Positions 8,163 through 15,119 of a stretch of DNA of 35,716 nt are shown here, piece by piece. The notes under the pieces were generated by a model. The model was not told the DNA's origin. It made no database searches and was given only the letters and a program-made list of their open reading frames with translations. Location: NCBI GenBank assembly GCA_024693365.1, contig JAILLF010000032.1, positions 1 through 35,716 of the forward strand, in the 5' to 3' direction. The stretch is from Acetatifactor sp. (GTDB lineage Bacteria > Bacillota > Clostridia > Lachnospirales > Lachnospiraceae). The position numbers were made by a program, and so were the translations under genes. Position 1 is the first letter of the stretch, and each line of letters starts with the position of its first letter.

Positions 8163-8224
8163 GTGTCAATAGAACCGTCCCCGTGACACAAGGAACGTGA
8201 CAGTAGACACGTCCCCGTGACACA
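8163..8224. repeat. GTCACGGGGACG palindromic repeat, right copy (inverted)
   Basis: Contains GTGTCAATAGAACCGTCCCC, GTGACAC and GACACGTCCCCGTGACAC, the reverse complement of the left copy. It lies in the 5' leader of the HAD gene, ending about 30 bases before its start codon. Confidence 0.7.
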
Positions 8225-8252
8225 ACCGCGACACAAAAGGAAGGACGAGCAG

Positions 8253-9065
8253 ATGTTAGAGTTAAACGCGCTATCGCGCAAGAAACTATTCTTGTTTGAC
8301 ATTGACGGCACGATTGCCGTGGGAGATACGCTGTATGACGGCAGTGCCGAGCTTCTCGACTACATTGAACGCATTGGCGGAAAGGCTTACTATATCACAA
8401 ATAATTCCACGAAAAGCGGTGCGGATTACGTCAGGAAATTCCGTGAGAGCTTTCATCTCGAGACAACCGAAGAACAATTTGTCACCGCAGGCTTCTTGAC
8501 GCTCCGCTTCCTACTTCGCAATTATGCCGACCGGACCATCTATTGCATGGGCACGCGCTCCTTCATTGACGAGCTTAGGCGCCATGGCCTGACGGTCACG
8601 GAAAAATGTCAGCCCGACATTGCCTGCGTCGTTGTTGCCTATGACAGTGAGCTGAGCTATGAAAAGCTCTGCGAGACCAGCAAGGTGCTCCTTACCATGG
8701 ACGTGCCTTACTATGCAACTAATCCGGATCTTCGCTGTCCCATTGACTTTGGCTTTATTCCGGACTGCGGCGCCATGTGCGGACTTTTGGAAGCAACCAC
8801 GGACAAGCATCCGACCTATCTTGGAAAGCCCAGCAAAAAAGTCGTGGACCTGTGCCTGAAGCTTTCCGGCTTTACACCCGAAGAAACCTTGGTCGTCGGC
8901 GACAGACTCTATACGGACATTGCCTGCGGAATCAACGGCGGCGTCGACACCTGCGTGCTCTTTACCGGCGAGGCGCAAAAAAAGGACTTGAAGGATACGC
9001 CCTACAAGCCCACCTATGAATTCGATACCGTAAAGGACCTCTATCTGGCCTGCATCGCCAGATAA
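8253..9065 (+). CDS. HAD-IIA (NagD-like) sugar-phosphate phosphatase
   Basis: A haloacid dehalogenase-fold phosphatase of 270 residues. Motif I is FDIDGTIAVGDTLYDG near the N-terminus and motif II is ITNNSTKS. The lysine motif lies in YLGKPSKKVVDLCL and motif IV is VVGDRLYTDI, with GINGGVDTCVLFTGEA typical of the NagD/p-nitrophenyl phosphatase subfamily. The substrate cannot be told from sequence; relatives act on sugar phosphates and nucleotides. The start at 8253 has AAGGAAGGA about 8 bases upstream. It is transcribed alone against its neighbours, from a good promoter to a terminator at 9077. Confidence 0.9.
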   Translation: MLELNALSRKKLFLFDIDGTIAVGDTLYDGSAELLDYIERIGGKAYYITNNSTKSGADYVRKFRESFHLETTEEQFVTAGFLTLRFLLRNYADRTIYCMGTRSFIDELRRHGLTVTEKCQPDIACVVVAYDSELSYEKLCETSKVLLTMDVPYYATNPDLRCPIDFGFIPDCGAMCGLLEATTDKHPTYLGKPSKKVVDLCLKLSGFTPEETLVVGDRLYTDIACGINGGVDTCVLFTGEAQKKDLKDTPYKPTYEFDTVKDLYLACIAR

Positions 9066-9076
9066 TCACGTAAAAC

Positions 9077-9104
9077 AAAAGCCCGTGGTCGTCACGGGCT
9101 TTTT
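9077..9104 (+). terminator. Terminator between the convergent HAD and DegV genes
   Basis: AAAAGCCCGTG (9077-9087) pairs with CACGGGCTTTT (9093-9103) around GTCGT. T-runs on both sides allow it to serve both genes. Confidence 0.85.
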
Positions 9105-9112
9105 CATGCCTA

Positions 9113-10021
9113 CTAATCATGGATTGATTTTTCCACCACGCCAAATCCCAAAGGATAGGGCCCCGTGTGCACGCTGATGGTTGCGCCAATCTGATAAAGC
9201 GCTATCTCCTCCTTCAGATCCAATCCTGCTGCCTTCAAGGCCTCATACGCCCGTTCCCGAAAGGCTTTCGCCTCCTCCTCGTCATATCCAAAGCCAATGC
9301 AGACCGTAAACTTATCTGCAGCGATGCTCTGCTCCTTCAAGTACGTCACCAGAAGCTCAATGGCCTTCTGCGTCGTGTTCTTTCTGCTGCGCCCAATTCC
9401 GGACGGAAAGATTTCACCCTGCTTTAGCGTGATGACGGGACGAATGCCAAGAAGGCTTCCCGCAACTCCTGCCACCTTTCCGATCCTCCCGCCATGCTTT
9501 AAGTACTCCATGTCGCCAACCGTGAAGAAAATTCTTCCCGTGTCGCGTATTTCCTCGAGCCTGGCAATGGCCCTTTCATAATCCCAGCCCGCGTCCCGGA
9601 TCCTGACGGCCTCCAACGTATAGATTCCCTGTAGCACCGTGTTGATGCGGGAATCGATCACGTGGATCTTTGCGTCCGGATATTCCTCCAAAACCAGTTC
9701 CTTTGCACCCATGGCAGACTGCATGGAGCCACTGAATTTCGTCGTGATGCAGATGCAGATCACGGGCATTCCGTCCTTTGCAAACGGCGTAAACGCCTCC
9801 ACGAAATCCTGTACGGAGGGCATGGAAGACTTTGGGTATACTTTAGGGTTGTCCACCATCTCCTGATAGAAATCACGGATCCCAATCTCCACGATTTCTT
9901 TCTTGTAATGCTCGTCATCAAAGGATACGTAAAACGGCACCACCGTCAAATTCTTTTCCTGCGTCAGTTCCACCGGAAGATCACAGGATCCATCCGTCAC
10001 AATATGAAATAGCTCGCTCAT
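9113..10021 (-). CDS. DegV family protein (fatty-acid-binding, FakB-like)
   Basis: DegV/FakB proteins bind a fatty acid and present it to the kinase FakA for phosphorylation. The sequence starts MSELFHIVTDGSCDLPVEL and has PKSSMPSVQDF, the ligand-contacting TTKFSGSMQSA and IHVIDSRINTVLQG. The C-terminal domain (GPYPLGFGVVEK) completes the family pattern. The 302-residue length is slightly over the usual 280-290. The start at 10021 has AAAGGG about 9 bases upstream; the longer frame is unlikely. No fakA gene lies in the window, so a specific FakB role is inference. Confidence 0.88.
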   Translation of the reverse strand: MSELFHIVTDGSCDLPVELTQEKNLTVVPFYVSFDDEHYKKEIVEIGIRDFYQEMVDNPKVYPKSSMPSVQDFVEAFTPFAKDGMPVICICITTKFSGSMQSAMGAKELVLEEYPDAKIHVIDSRINTVLQGIYTLEAVRIRDAGWDYERAIARLEEIRDTGRIFFTVGDMEYLKHGGRIGKVAGVAGSLLGIRPVITLKQGEIFPSGIGRSRKNTTQKAIELLVTYLKEQSIAADKFTVCIGFGYDEEEAKAFRERAYEALKAAGLDLKEEIALYQIGATISVHTGPYPLGFGVVEKSIHD

Positions 10022-10070
10022 GGTAAGGCCCTTTCTGGGTTGTTTTCTTGGAAGCACCGCTTCCTCCGAA

Positions 10071-10099
10071 AGTATACCATGTATTCTTGAAAGACACAA
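10071..10099 (-). promoter_or_regulatory. Probable promoter of the degV-family gene
   Basis: TATACT (10071-10076) with TGG just upstream (extended -10), a 17-base spacer and a poor -35 TTGTGT (10094-10099), about 50 bases before the start codon. Confidence 0.4.
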
Positions 10100-10176
10100 G
10101 ACATAGTTCTCAAAACCATGCCAATTTCACAGTTTCAACGAAGTCTTCTCCTCACGGGCATGGCCAAAATTTCTTC

Positions 10177-10204
10177 TTGCTTTTTTACGCTCGAGTGCTA
10201 TAAT
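10177..10204 (+). promoter_or_regulatory. Promoter of tRNA-Val
   Basis: TTGCTT (10177-10182), 16 bases and a perfect TATAAT (10199-10204), ending nine bases before the mature tRNA. Confidence 0.5.
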
Positions 10205-10213
10205 AAAAGCCAT

Positions 10214-10287
10214 GGAAGCATAGCTCAGCCGGGATGAGCGTTCGCCTCACACGCGAAAGGTCAGGAGTTCGAGCCTCCTTGCTTCCA
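10214..10287 (+). tRNA. tRNA-Val (anticodon CAC)
   Basis: A complete cloverleaf: acceptor GGAAGCA with TGCTTCC, anticodon stem TTCGC/GCGAA around CTCACAC, and T-loop GTTCGAG. CCA is not encoded; the discriminator A is followed by a T-run that can end transcription. It reads GUG codons. Confidence 0.95.
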
Positions 10288-10355
10288 TTTTTTATTTTAA
10301 AAATTTCCGCCAGTTTCATGATTGCAAATCTCTCAACCTGATCGCATGCAGCGTC

Positions 10356-12383
10356 TTACTCTGCCAGGAGCAGTCCCACTCTCTTTTGGATAGCGTCAAT
10401 CACCTGGTCCAGGCTCTTCTGGCCGTCAAAATACGCGCCGGTCTCCTCGAACACGATCATCTGCACCGCCGCACTTCCGGTTGGTGCCTTTTTTATGCCC
10501 GCCAACGCTTCCCGGAAAGCATCCACGCAGCCCTGATCGACCTTATGCTCCGAATAGTAAGTCCCGATCACCTCTCCGTTTTCATCCAGAATGTCTTCGT
10601 GATCCTTTCCACACAGGGAGAGCTCTTTTTCGATCATTTTCTCCATCCAGTCTTTCCTTGACCAAAGACTGGAGCTGGCAAAGTCATCTCTCCCGGGCTC
10701 ACGCGCCAAATAAAACTCAAGAAATTTCCATGCGCCCTCTTGTTTCTTTGACGTAGTCACAATGGAAAGCTCCATGCTTCCACGGATCACCGTTCTAGGC
10801 TTTCCGTCAGGACTCGGATACCCCATGACCTTACATTCTCCAAGCTCTTCCTTCAGACGTGGCCATGCGCCAAGCCAAGAAAAATCAAACATTCCGAACG
10901 TAAAGGGGCGATCCTCAGAGGAGACAAGCGTCTCCTTCTCCTGACACTCCTTCATATACTCCAGCAGCATTCGAAACTCCTCGCCGTCAAAGCTGGACTG
11001 CTTTGTCTCCGCATCCCAGAAGTAATCGAGAGCGCTTCGCAGGCAGTACGCCCGCATCAAAATGAACATGCGGAAAGGTCGCCACTCTTCCCTCTCACGC
11101 AAATACCGGATCATCTCATCATAAGTCCATCCTGCTTCCCCCGGCCACTGGGAGACTGGAACGACCAGAGTCTCCATGTCAAACGTAAGCGGAATCGTAT
11201 ATAACAGATCGCCATAGGAACCATATTCCATGATCTCGGGATAAAAATCCTCCTCACTTATCACGGCACTTTCCTGCAAAAACGGCCGCAAGTCAGCCAG
11301 ATAGCCCTGGCTGGCGAGGCTTTCCTCAAAATCATTCAAGTTTCCAAGTCCGATCAGATCTGGCGGATTGTTCCCAAGGAAATCCGCGCTGATGCGATTC
11401 TTTGCATCCTCCCAATCTTCGCTGTCCATCTTCTCCACGTAGGGCTTGACGGTCACCTTCCATTCCTGCTGGGATCTGTTAAACTCAGCTGCGTATTGTT
11501 CCAACCGGCCATTGCTCCCCGTCGTCAATACTGCGATGATAATCTCATTCTCTGCAGGAATCACTGCCGTTTCTTTCCAGGATACTCTGAAATACTCTAT
11601 TTTACTGCTCTCAAAACTCCCCACAAAGATTTGTCCCGCGTCATTCTTCCAAGCCTCGGCGATCTGTCCGCCAAACAAACCCACGTCCGTCCAGGCAAAA
11701 AGCCGGTAAAAAACCTGATCTGCAAAGGAATAGCGCCATGCCGCGTCCGCGGTGTAAAAGAATAAATTCTCTGCATCGCTCCCCTGCTTAAAAATCCCGC
11801 GTACGTCACTTGGCAGCTCCGTGAGTTCCTCTCCAAGAGCCATCTTCTGCACGTCCACCTGACAGATGCTTAGGTGCGAACCTTGCTCTCCCATGCGCCG
11901 GAGCACGTACGGTCCGCCGCCAACGCTTTCGATCATTCCGCCTTTTCCGTCGATCTTTCCCAGAAGCTCTCCCTGCAGGCTACGCAGTTCAAACTCCTTT
12001 TCAAAGGGATACCGGACAATGCATACGTAATCTTTTTCCATCAAAAAATCACTGGCGTTGGCAAAATCAAACTCTTCGGCAATCCCGGGATTTCCCCAGA
12101 TCTCTCCGCTCTCCTTTACGCCCCAAAGCGTTCCGTCCTCCGCTACACTTCTTTGATATCCGGCATCCGACGGCACGGAAAACGTTACCGGCTCCGCCAC
12201 GTAAGCGCCGTCCTCATGCTCTGCCTTAACGACGATCTTTCCATTCCCCGTCACAAGTCCTGCCACGCCTTCTTCCGTCTGCTTTCCGGAATCTCCCTTT
12301 CCCAGACTGCATCCGGCCCATCCCAAGCTCATTGCTGCGATTAACGCCACGCACGCGATTCTGACAAAACCTCTCTTTTTCAC
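10356..12383 (-). CDS. Solute-binding-like lipoprotein of the ECF sigma cluster
   Basis: The first residues give KKRGF, a hydrophobic stretch and a lipobox ending WAGC (Cys near residue 25), so it should be lipid-anchored on the outer face. The first 280 or so mature residues are beta-rich with repeated Gly/Trp segments (TLWGVKESGEIWGN, GGGPYVLRRM), possibly propeller-like. From about residue 295 (IIIAVLTTGSNGRLEQYAAE) it matches the pattern of extracellular solute-binding proteins, with PPDLIGLGNL and a C-terminal KKQEGAWKFLEFYL. The GTG start at 12383 follows GAGAGGGGG; an ATG at 12404 would overlap the previous gene by 8 bases. No permease or ATPase gene is nearby, so it may sense rather than transport. 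At 675 residues it is longer than ordinary binding proteins. Confidence 0.75.
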   Translation of the reverse strand: MKKRGFVRIACVALIAAMSLGWAGCSLGKGDSGKQTEEGVAGLVTGNGKIVVKAEHEDGAYVAEPVTFSVPSDAGYQRSVAEDGTLWGVKESGEIWGNPGIAEEFDFANASDFLMEKDYVCIVRYPFEKEFELRSLQGELLGKIDGKGGMIESVGGGPYVLRRMGEQGSHLSICQVDVQKMALGEELTELPSDVRGIFKQGSDAENLFFYTADAAWRYSFADQVFYRLFAWTDVGLFGGQIAEAWKNDAGQIFVGSFESSKIEYFRVSWKETAVIPAENEIIIAVLTTGSNGRLEQYAAEFNRSQQEWKVTVKPYVEKMDSEDWEDAKNRISADFLGNNPPDLIGLGNLNDFEESLASQGYLADLRPFLQESAVISEEDFYPEIMEYGSYGDLLYTIPLTFDMETLVVPVSQWPGEAGWTYDEMIRYLREREEWRPFRMFILMRAYCLRSALDYFWDAETKQSSFDGEEFRMLLEYMKECQEKETLVSSEDRPFTFGMFDFSWLGAWPRLKEELGECKVMGYPSPDGKPRTVIRGSMELSIVTTSKKQEGAWKFLEFYLAREPGRDDFASSSLWSRKDWMEKMIEKELSLCGKDHEDILDENGEVIGTYYSEHKVDQGCVDAFREALAGIKKAPTGSAAVQMIVFEETGAYFDGQKSLDQVIDAIQKRVGLLLAE

Positions 12384-12396
12384 GTTTATCCCCCTC

Positions 12397-13995
12397 TCAC
12401 TCATCCCAATACTTTAGCTCTTTCAAGATTTTTTGCATCGGATCCCTTGTTTTGCTTTTTGCTTCTTTCAGCATTTCGTCGAAATCTTCCGCATAGATCA
12501 ATTGTTCCCGATAGTCACGTACCACGTTCATTTCATCGCAGACCTCCGGGTTTTGAAGGGACAGCGCCGGTGAAGCAAGTATCCATTCTTTGTAATAAGC
12601 TTTTTTCTCATTTGCAGATGAGAAATGCCTCAGACCGTCTTCCCGTTGACCGGACGTAAGACCGGTATCTAATCCAAAGATCAGCTGGTTTGCAAAGCTT
12701 AGCCGGCTCTCTCCCGTCCCGTCAAGATACTCTTTCCCATATAACAGCAATTTCGCATAAGAAGCATCCGAGCGTATTAGTCGCAAAAACTGAAACGCTT
12801 CCCTTTTGTTCTTTGAAGATGCCAGAATTCCCGTCTGACAATTCAGTCGCGGAATCACATAGCCTTTCCATTGATAAACGTAAAAATCCTCAGGTCTGTT
12901 GCCCTCTCCAATTCCCGTTCCCGGAAAACTCAATGACAGGGAAAAATCCCAATTGTGGGCAACCTTTTTCGTAACCTGCGCCTTATATTCATTCAGAAGT
13001 CTTAACCATTGAACGCACCGTTCCTCCTCCAAGGGATTCAGAGCATTACCGTCACTTGTGAACAAGACGCTCTGGTAATCCGAATACCCAAAGGTCTCTG
13101 CAAAATCGTAGTCTGCAGAAGCATCTAAAAATATTTTTCCCTCTTCAAAGTACTTTTCGAGGGAAAACAGGTCTCCGTCAAAGCTTTCCGCTTCCTCCTG
13201 GGTAAAGGAAGATTTTCGCAAATATAATGCAGGTCCCCCGTCCTGTGCCAACTCATTCGGGAAAAAGTAAATCTGTCCCTGATAAGTCGTACTCTTCCAT
13301 AAATCCTCCGGGAGCCACGCATAGTACGTAGTCTCCGCCAAATACTTATCCAGCGGCTCATATTTTCCGGCCAGGATGGCATCCTGAACGCTGTGATCGC
13401 CCTTTGAATGGAATCCGGAAAACGCTATGTCTGCATCGCTCTGAAACAAATATTCCTGATAGGTTTCGTCGTCCATATAGTTCCCCTCAGGCAATCTAAT
13501 CTGTTTAAAACGGACGCTGAAATGATATCCGTCTTCTTTCAGTTTTCTGTTTATTTCCCGTACGGTGGCATAGGAAACGTCTTCACCGCCAATGCCTTGA
13601 TATGCCCAAGTAATGGTCACTTCCTGACCCGTAACGTCCGTTTCGTCGATTGGTTCTTCGGTCTTTTTCTCCTCGGTCTGTTTTTTGACTTCAATCGAAA
13701 GCTCACCCTCATTTCCCGCAAGCAATTCGTGTGCGTCCACGTACATGGTCGTCTCCGCCTGTACTGATTCTTTTTGGACTTTCGGGGTCTTGACATCCGC
13801 CATTTCTTCATTTCCGGCATCCGCGGAAACCATCTTCCATGCAAGCCATCCTCCGCCAAGCAATAGGCAGATGCATGCCGCCAACGCCGCCCATGTCTTC
13901 CATGACGGTCTTGCCTTCTTGTATTCCAGCGCCTCCAAAAGGTAACGGTCATCCAACTGCTCTATGCTTTTTTCCAGTTTTCCATTTTCTTTCAC
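12397..13995 (-). CDS. Putative transmembrane anti-sigma factor with an outer solute-binding-like domain
   Basis: The protein has a charged cytoplasmic N-terminus of about 32 residues (LEKSIEQLDDRYLLEALEY). One membrane helix follows (about 34-55, WAALAACICLLLGGGWLAWK), then a Glu/Lys/Thr-rich linker. About 400 outer residues resemble an extracellular solute-binding protein (EVTITWAYQGIGGEDVSYAT, AILAGKYEPLDKYLAE, YFFPNELAQDGG, SKNKREAFQFLRLI). Start is GTG at 13995, overlapping the sigma-factor stop as GTGA, which fits a coupled sigma/anti-sigma pair. The topology matches membrane anti-sigma factors, but I see no classical zinc anti-sigma motif. The anti-sigma role is therefore inferred from position and layout. 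Confidence 0.65.
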   Translation of the reverse strand: MKENGKLEKSIEQLDDRYLLEALEYKKARPSWKTWAALAACICLLLGGGWLAWKMVSADAGNEEMADVKTPKVQKESVQAETTMYVDAHELLAGNEGELSIEVKKQTEEKKTEEPIDETDVTGQEVTITWAYQGIGGEDVSYATVREINRKLKEDGYHFSVRFKQIRLPEGNYMDDETYQEYLFQSDADIAFSGFHSKGDHSVQDAILAGKYEPLDKYLAETTYYAWLPEDLWKSTTYQGQIYFFPNELAQDGGPALYLRKSSFTQEEAESFDGDLFSLEKYFEEGKIFLDASADYDFAETFGYSDYQSVLFTSDGNALNPLEEERCVQWLRLLNEYKAQVTKKVAHNWDFSLSLSFPGTGIGEGNRPEDFYVYQWKGYVIPRLNCQTGILASSKNKREAFQFLRLIRSDASYAKLLLYGKEYLDGTGESRLSFANQLIFGLDTGLTSGQREDGLRHFSSANEKKAYYKEWILASPALSLQNPEVCDEMNVVRDYREQLIYAEDFDEMLKEAKSKTRDPMQKILKELKYWDE

Positions 13996-14558
13996 AGCCA
14001 GACTCCCTCCTTTTCCAAGTATTCCCTTAGCTTCTCCCGAAGCCGGCTTAGCCGCACCGCGACGCTGTTTTCCCGCATGGCAAGCTCCTTCGCGATAGAT
14101 TCCACGGACTGGGCAAACCAGTATCTTTTCACAAACATCACCCTGTTTTTCTGATCCAGTCCGTCAAGGAAACGCTCTATGGTTTCCGTCAATTGCCTCT
14201 CCGACCACGCCTCCTCTACCGTCTTTGCTGAAGGGAGCGCACCTTCTATTTCTTCCAGCTCCTGCAACGATTGTTCCAACGCAGCGTCGCGCTTCTTTGC
14301 ACCTTTACGCCTTAACCTGTTAAGCGCCAGATTCTTTGTGATGCGGCAAACGTAAGCGGATAAAACGGCCGGCCTCGCCGGCGGAATGGCATTCCAGGTG
14401 CCAAGGCAGGCGTCATTCACGCACTCCTTGGCGTCCTCAGGATTTTGCAACAGATGATACGCCACGCGCTGCATCAAGCTTCCGTATTTTGTTGTCAACT
14501 GCGCAATGGCATCCTCGGATCTTTGAAAAAACAGATCCACAATCTCTCTGTCTTCCAT
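13992..14558 (-). CDS. ECF-type RNA polymerase sigma factor
   Basis: A 188-residue sigma-70 family protein with regions 2 and 4 only. Region 2 spans about residues 10-85 (YHLLQNPEDAKECVNDACLG, ICRITKNLALNRLRRKGAKKR-like segment). Region 4 is about residues 125-180 (FLDGLDQKNRVMFVKRYWF, then helix-turn-helix SIAKELAMRENSVAVRLSRL). The start at 14558 gives MEDREIVDLFF, with GGGAA seven bases upstream; a longer frame adds a basic tail without a site. The next gene starts inside its stop codon. A weak candidate promoter (TTTCAC, 17 bases, TATGTT; 14608-14636) lies upstream. I could not identify a self-recognised ECF promoter with confidence. Confidence 0.9.
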   Translation of the reverse strand: MEDREIVDLFFQRSEDAIAQLTTKYGSLMQRVAYHLLQNPEDAKECVNDACLGTWNAIPPARPAVLSAYVCRITKNLALNRLRRKGAKKRDAALEQSLQELEEIEGALPSAKTVEEAWSERQLTETIERFLDGLDQKNRVMFVKRYWFAQSVESIAKELAMRENSVAVRLSRLREKLREYLEKEGVWL

Positions 14559-14788
14559 GCTATTCCCACGTTTCCTCTTTAAGATAAAAAGCCTATATAA
14601 ATATACTAACATATTTTTCGATGATATTACGTGAAATTATTGGAAAAATTCTCTTTCACACCTATCCGCCCTCCAGCCGCCCTTATCCTCTCTCAGTCCC
14701 CCTCAGCTGCCTCCACCGCCCAGTAAATGCTACCGCAACACACAATATACGAACCTATGGTATGAAACGAGAAAATGAAGGAAATGGA

Positions 14789-14826
14789 CTACCGCAAGAA
14801 AACCTATATGGCAATTTCTGCGGTAG
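14789..14826. repeat. Inverted repeat CTACCGCA/TGCGGTAG
   Basis: Eight-base arms (14789-14796 and 14819-14826) around a 22-base loop. TACCGCAA-like words recur at 14731 and 14869 and, more loosely, in the terminator stem. Meaning unknown. Confidence 0.45.
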
Positions 14827-14954
14827 GCTTTGAAAATCATTGACGCAAGATAACCGAAAGTGAAAAAATTGCGGTAAAAAACAGCGGAAAACAAACCACG
14901 CGTGAAGCCCAAACGCCAGGTACGGCTCACGTAAACAGGCTATTAAATCTCCCC

Positions 14955-14996
14955 ATAAAAAAGAGAACCGCAACAAAACTAGTTTCGGTTCTCTTT
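14955..14996 (-). terminator. Rho-independent terminator downstream of the permease gene
   Basis: AAGAGAACCG (14961-14970) pairs with CGGTTCTCTT (14986-14995). On the minus strand the stem is followed by TTTTTAT. It lies about 120 bases after the permease stop, beyond the tandem repeat. Confidence 0.7.
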
Positions 14997-15034
14997 GAGT
15001 TACTCTATTATCCGTCCGCGCAAAACGTTCTTCG

Positions 15035-15119
15035 TGACACGCATTTGAAAACATGTCAGCAGACACATCCCCGTGATACGCATTTGAAAACGTGTCAGCA
15101 GACACGTCCCCGTGACACG
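15035..15119. repeat. Tandem 39-bp repeat of the GACACGTCCCCG family
   Basis: Two units (15035-15073 and 15074-15112) of TGACACGCATTTGAAAAC...GTCAGCAGACACGTCCCCG differ at a few positions and are followed by TGACACG. The core GACACGTCCCCGTGACAC is shared with the repeats at 8037-8224. It abuts the permease stop codon. Confidence 0.75.

Larger units (their letters stand above)
14559..15119. other. Non-coding gap between the sigma factor and permease genes
   Basis: About 560 bases without a convincing gene. It holds the possible sigma promoter, several copies of TACCGCAA or its complement (14731, 14790, 14819, 14869), a terminator and a tandem GACACGTCCCCG repeat. Short reading frames here are low-complexity and lack ribosome sites. 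Confidence 0.6.

Noticed and set aside
10214..10287. tRNA-Val as an attachment site for an integrated element
   Set aside because: No integrase gene or repeated tRNA 3' end was seen in the flanks, and the adjacent genes look chromosomal.
10356..12383. Lipoprotein as part of an ordinary ABC sugar importer
   Set aside because: No permease or ATPase gene lies within the unit or beside it; the neighbours are a sigma factor and a membrane protein with anti-sigma layout. Sharing a distant transporter cannot be excluded.
14755..15105. A 116-residue minus-strand frame in the sigma/uraA gap
   Set aside because: It is read through the tandem repeat and the terminator and has no ribosome site or domain.
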